Of a stretch of 64,000 nt of DNA, positions 59,841 to 64,000 are shown piece by piece. The notes under the pieces were generated by a model. The model was given only the letters and a program-made list of their open reading frames with translations. It made no database searches and was not told the origin of the DNA. The position numbers were made by a program, and so were the translations under genes. Positions within the stretch are counted from its first letter, which is position 1; every line of letters starts with the position of its first letter. The DNA comes from Deroplatys truncata (taxonomy: Eukaryota > Arthropoda > Insecta > Mantodea > Mantidae): assembly GCA_030765065.1 (NCBI GenBank), contig CM060986.1:79105573-79169572 (forward strand), read 5' to 3'.

Positions 59841-61400
59841 CCGAGGTTAGCGACCGAGTTATGACATCACTGTCCGTGAGATCGGTTACGGCGCGAACTG
59901 AAATCAGATGATACCTCTAGTCCAGTCATGGCCCGCTGAAGTAAAATTACAGTCAACTAATATATCCATATTCTAAACAAACAAATAAGTTTCTCGTTAA
60001 ATGCATGTAAAACCACGATTATATCATGAAGCCATTCAATGTTACCATGTTTAAGACTACCATTACTACATAACTCTGATTCGCGCCGTAGCCTAACTCG
60101 TTAGCCACGCTGTCCAGTACGTGTAGTTATGCCATATGCTTACATTGATGGTGGGCGTACATTGTTAGTTAGAGCTTTATTTTTCTGACCCCTAGAATGA
60201 TTGTTCTAAAAAGTCACAATAGGATAATCTGGTAGCATCGTTTTTCAGAAATTACTGCTTTGTGGATCAAAAGTGTATTGTTAAGCAGCATAGCCACCTA
60301 TTACACGCCTGATTATTCGAGTCTGCTAAGTTGTAGCAAATTAACGTTTATGTTGAAAAACTAAGATGTGTTATTGATTGTTTCCAGAAGCTAATGGGTA
60401 AGCATGGTAATCGCGTATCTCATTTGTAGCGAAGAATTTAGGCAAAGCATCTGTTTAAAATTATTTTTCAGTAGACTAGCAGATTTGTATTACATTATTA
60501 CATAAACATAGAACGCCACAGAGATAATGAAAATAGCTGCGACTTGTTGATATCATGAAACACAAATGTAATGCTTATAAAGCTCAAAGACATCTCTAAT
60601 TATGGTACAAGGATAGCAAGAAAATAGCAGATAAATCAGTAAAGTTTTATTTTCTCCCATGAATATAGTGATAATCAGGTATTGGAGTACTTAAGAGGTT
60701 TGTTGAAGTTATCTGCATTCAGACCTTCGGACTATAAAGAATTCAAAACAAGAGAGGCCAAGGGCCACTGACACGCAGGTAAAATTCAATCCGAGTGCTG
60801 TCTGCAAACGCCAAGACTAGAGAGGAAATGGGGGTGGTTTGATATCTACATCTACAACCTTGCCTACATCCAGTTAGAGTTAAAACGTATTTCCTTCCGT
60901 CCTCGCTTTAATGCCTAGAAATTCCTATGCCCGATGATGATAATGAGAGACGTTAAGTGCTTAGCATAGAATGGTCAGTGCTTTTATTTTTACCTTATGT
61001 TTTAATTTGGCACGAGAAAAGATAGGTTATATTTGTAATATTGTACGTATTCATAACTGCTATTATTAAATACGTATCGAAGTCAACTGAAATATTAACT
61101 ATCTTCTAGAAAAAAGGGATAAAACCATAGAAAAATGTTAAAATACATTTAAGTTATCATGTTGTTCCCGAAATGAAAACATTCTGTTACATATCCTACA
61201 CAAAAACTGCATTTAACTACACCATACACTAAAATAAAAGGTAAATAAACAAAGTGCATCTCCGTTTCGCATAGCACGTATTATGCTTTCTAATAGTAGC
61301 GCCAGCATAAACGGTGACATCGGACCAATAAGGACGCGTTAGTGCCTCACGTGAACACTTTGCGATTAAATTGTAACTAAATGATGTTTAGTTATTTTTT
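59841..61400. other. Unassigned DNA with a possible small inverted-repeat element
   Basis: ggttacggcgcgaactgaaatcag at about 59884 and its imperfect inverse around ctgattcgcgccgtagcctaac at about 60078 could bound an element of roughly 300 bp. The rest, to 61400, shows nothing supported. Confidence 0.35.
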
Positions 61401-61499
61401 TTCGGGCTCTACATGAGTTTTTCAATAAGAATAATTCATGAATGCATAATTAAATTTTCGTGCATATTCCCAGTTAAATTGCTTAGTGATAATTTTGAA

Positions 61500-62350
61500 A
61501 CATATGGTATCATTACATGGGAAACTTCTGAAGACCTATACAACTACAAGTTCGGCTTTTTCGGTTATGGCCTTAGAAAAGTTTACAATGTAACCTCAAG
61601 AGGTATCCTACACAATGTGCTCGTAAGACAGGGGTTAGCAGCAGAAGTATATGACACATTCTTAAAGCCGCTAAGTGGCAAATACGTACCAAGAATACTG
61701 TGTGCATTACATGAGGACGATCCTGATCACCAAATTGAGTTTTGTGAATGTGGTAAATGAGGATGAAGCTCTTGTGATAAAGATTGTGTGTCTGATGAGG
61801 CCCAATTCAAACTTAGTGGTACAATAAATTATCATATTTGTTTATTGGGCACCAGAAAATCCACACGTTTAATCGACAAGGCAGCCAATCTACCAGGGGT
61901 GAATGATGTGGACTGTCATCTAGGCATTTAAAAATATCCTTTTCTTTGAAGATACAGTTAGTTACTGGCGCCAGGTATCTGGACATGCCAAGCGCATAGC
62001 CAGCTATACATGCACTATAATGGGAACGTGGGTTATTCAAAGACGGGGCACCCCACATCCAGCGAGGCGCGGTGGATTCCTTAGATGGGAATCTGCAGCG
62101 ACACAGGATAGGAGAAGAGGTGGAGCTGCGTTCCCAGCACGTTCAACAGATTTTGACAGCTCTGAGCTTTTATCCTTGGGGGATGTTGAAAGATGCCGTG
62201 TATTGCAGGAAACCACCTACATAGGAGGTCCCCTGTCAAGAAGTTGCGGTACAGCAGGCGTAGAAATCTCCGCTGAGCATGCAACTATTCGCTGTTATAT
62301 CTATCTGACCCCAACTGCAACCATTTCGATAACCGATATTGAGTTAATGT
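61500..62350 (+). pseudogene. Transposase relic, mariner-class, plus strand
   Basis: The frame at 61413-61760 gives LHNVLVRQGLAAEVYDTFLK-like text of uncertain value and HEDDPDHQIEFCECGK, equivalent to the segment before the first Asp. After that, YWAPENPH (about 61843), ILFFEDTV (about 61937), a WIGRGGA-like and RSTDLTALSFYLWGMLKDAV-like run near 62120-62200 follow the order of DDE transposases of this class. Breaks are frequent and no terminal repeats were identified on the left. Confidence 0.6.
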
Positions 62351-62380
62351 GTGCAGGGTGCTTGTATTAAATGTTATATA

Positions 62381-63675
62381 TAGAGTGGCCACAAAGTCCC
62401 ATTATCCTTATAATAACCAACATAAACCCCTAAACTTACTTAAACTTAAACAGTTCTTTAGAGGAGTTTTCTTGAGATATGAACCATTACTTGTCCAAAG
62501 GAATGGTCTGTGTACCGCCATTCTCATGCTAAAAGGCATTCCTGTTGTAACTTGAGTGAAACCTTGTCTCGAGCACCTTTCAGTTCGTCAGTGGTATTGT
62601 AAGTTTTATGAAACGATACCCTTTATGAACCCCCTTAGCGCATTGACATGTAGTGAGGTCTTAGACTTCGTGGTGGCTATGTATGTGGTGCCGGCTGCAC
62701 AGGAGAACCACGACCAATCCAATCCCAGAAAGGGCTTCATTAAGATATTCGCGTACTGCGATGGTATAATGGGCAGGTGCCCCATTATGCTGGAGCTAAC
62801 ATTTCTCATTAATTCCGCGTTGCTCCAAGAGAGGATCAAACCAGTTCTGCAGCATGTTCAGATATCGATGCTGATTCACTGCACCGTCGAGAAAGAACGA
62901 CCGATACAAGCGTATGCCGTCCATGGCTGCCCATATCATTACACGCGGCGGGTTATTTTCCAGTTCTTCATAAAAATGTGGATTTTCCATGCACCAAAAG
63001 ACCACATTTCCTGCTCGAGAACTACTGTAAATAGTACACTCATCGGAAAAGATCAGTTTGCTTCATTTTGGTATTGTGTCGACATCTGAAGGAGTGCCAC
63101 AGATGCTTCCATTCTCCGATCCATGTCAGCATCGATAATTCTTGGACGGGTGTAGGCCAAAATGGGCGCAGGGGTAAGTCTTGTTTCATGTGCTTCTGCA
63201 TTGTCGACGGGAATATACCAAATTTCGCAGATCTTTTACGCGTCAACTTCTACAGTGATCTCTCCACAGGCTCCTCGACGAGTCGATATATTCCTCTTCT
63301 GGTCGAATGTCCGCCACTTTTCTCTTATCCTTCACACATTCTGTGGCGAAGGGTTTATGCTCCCATCGCAAAAGTGTTAATTTTGGAGGAGGATCTCGAA
63401 ACCGCGCCCAAGAGGCACACTTATTTCTGCAGTTGTTTTCCCTGTTTGATTTCTCTTATGCACCTAACAACTTGCAAGTGCATTTCTTTTTTCGTTAAGG
63501 TATAAGTAGCAGTGAATGTTTGTATACATGCCAACTTGAACCGACAGTAGTAGAGAGGTGTTTATATACCAGAAATTTCAATGAACAGTGCTGATTATTC
63601 TGGTATGCATACTGGCCAACCACACATTAATACATTTTGTATATTAATATAAATAGGAGTATTTGGGGCCTATTT
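62381..63675 (-). mobile_element. Mariner-class transposon relic, minus strand
   Basis: Minus-strand frames include KQTDLFR and a DECTIYSS-like run into VFWCMENPHFYEELENNPPR (first-Asp region, 62796-63005). They continue with VMIWAAMDGIRLYRSFFLDG and VNQHRYLNMLQNWFDPLL, then a second-Asp region with NAELMRNVSS. The N-terminal part is at 63040-63246. The left end tagagtggccacaaagtccc has an imperfect inverse near 63650-63675, giving about 1.3 kb. The protein is of the same broad class as the elements at 27970 and 44330. Confidence 0.7.
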
Positions 63676-63929
63676 GCAATGGAATTCAATAAAAAGTATC
63701 CCCGTGTACTGTTGTAATAATGCCGTTGTTAAAATCGTATAGCACAGAAACACCAAAATTGAAGATGTTCTTGTTATGTACTGGTCAATATGAAATGCAT
63801 ATTACACTTTATTGATTGGTCTGCCAAAAACGAACTTTCCCTACAAGTACCTTACAATGATGAATGTTAATATCATTTATAATGTATTCAAATAAGATTT
63901 GTATGTGGATGAATAATTGTATTTACTGT

Positions 63930-64000
63930 TCGAGACCCTGTTTCATGAGCTTCTCTATCCATCCATCAACAAACATTCAAAAAAGGCCTATTTTTCTCTC
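63930..64000 (-). repeat. Repeat R end, cut by the window edge
   Basis: tcatgagcttctctatccat and the text to the window end resemble the inverted right end of R, diverged. The remainder is outside the window. Confidence 0.45.

Noticed and set aside
61413-61760. 115-residue frame considered as a host gene
   Set aside because: Its end and the following sequence follow mariner-class transposase order, and no splice or promoter context supports a host gene.
1-64000. CRISPR arrays, prokaryotic operons or organelle-derived DNA
   Set aside because: No spaced direct repeats and no bacterial-style gene packing. All clustered repeats are microsatellites, SINEs, R or transposon ends.

Overview
The window is AT-rich animal nuclear DNA: one intron-split host gene lies in a sea of transposons, tRNA-derived SINEs and microsatellites. 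The intron sizes (4 to 17 kb), the methuselah-type receptor (a family best known from arthropods) and the abundance of mariner/Tc1 DNA transposons with tRNA-headed SINEs all point to an insect with a large, repeat-rich genome. A polyneopteran such as a cockroach, termite, stick insect or orthopteran is my guess, but the sequence alone does not prove it. I found no bacterial-type operons, CRISPR arrays, rRNA genes or secure tRNA genes.

Host gene: five plus-strand exons (9981-10419, 27327-27405, 35514-35701, 42614-42779, 46659-47010) join with correct AG/GT sites and matching phases into 407 codons. They encode the membrane-proximal ectodomain, all seven membrane helices and the cytoplasmic tail of a methuselah-like family B/secretin-type GPCR. 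Exons for the signal peptide and the N-terminal half of the ectodomain are not visible and probably lie left of the window.

Left part (1-9980): truncated copies of a dispersed repeat that I call R, SINE copies, a fragment of one mariner-type transposase, and two R copies broken by later insertions. One of these insertions is a 1.38-kb Tc1-like element (5769-7150), the other a 1.1-kb unidentified insert (about 7790-8895).

Introns (10420-46658): SINEs, a degenerate tandem trimer, a PIF/Harbinger-like non-autonomous element, a 2.0-kb mariner relative with terminal inverted repeats of about 290 bp, and five other mariner-class copies or relics. One of these is nested inside another transposase gene. 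Two hAT-type non-autonomous elements, both with recognisable 8-bp target duplications, sit immediately on either side of the fifth-helix exon.

Right part (47011-64000): intergenic as far as I can see. It holds an internally deleted mariner, the most complete R copy (48880-49762), a possible LINE 3' relic, a long SINE, three more mariner-type relics, and two decayed transposases lying tail to tail near the end. Every transposase I could read is visibly broken. I see no convincing new biological system. The best candidates for something undescribed are the R repeat family, the long-TIR element and the 1.1-kb insert.
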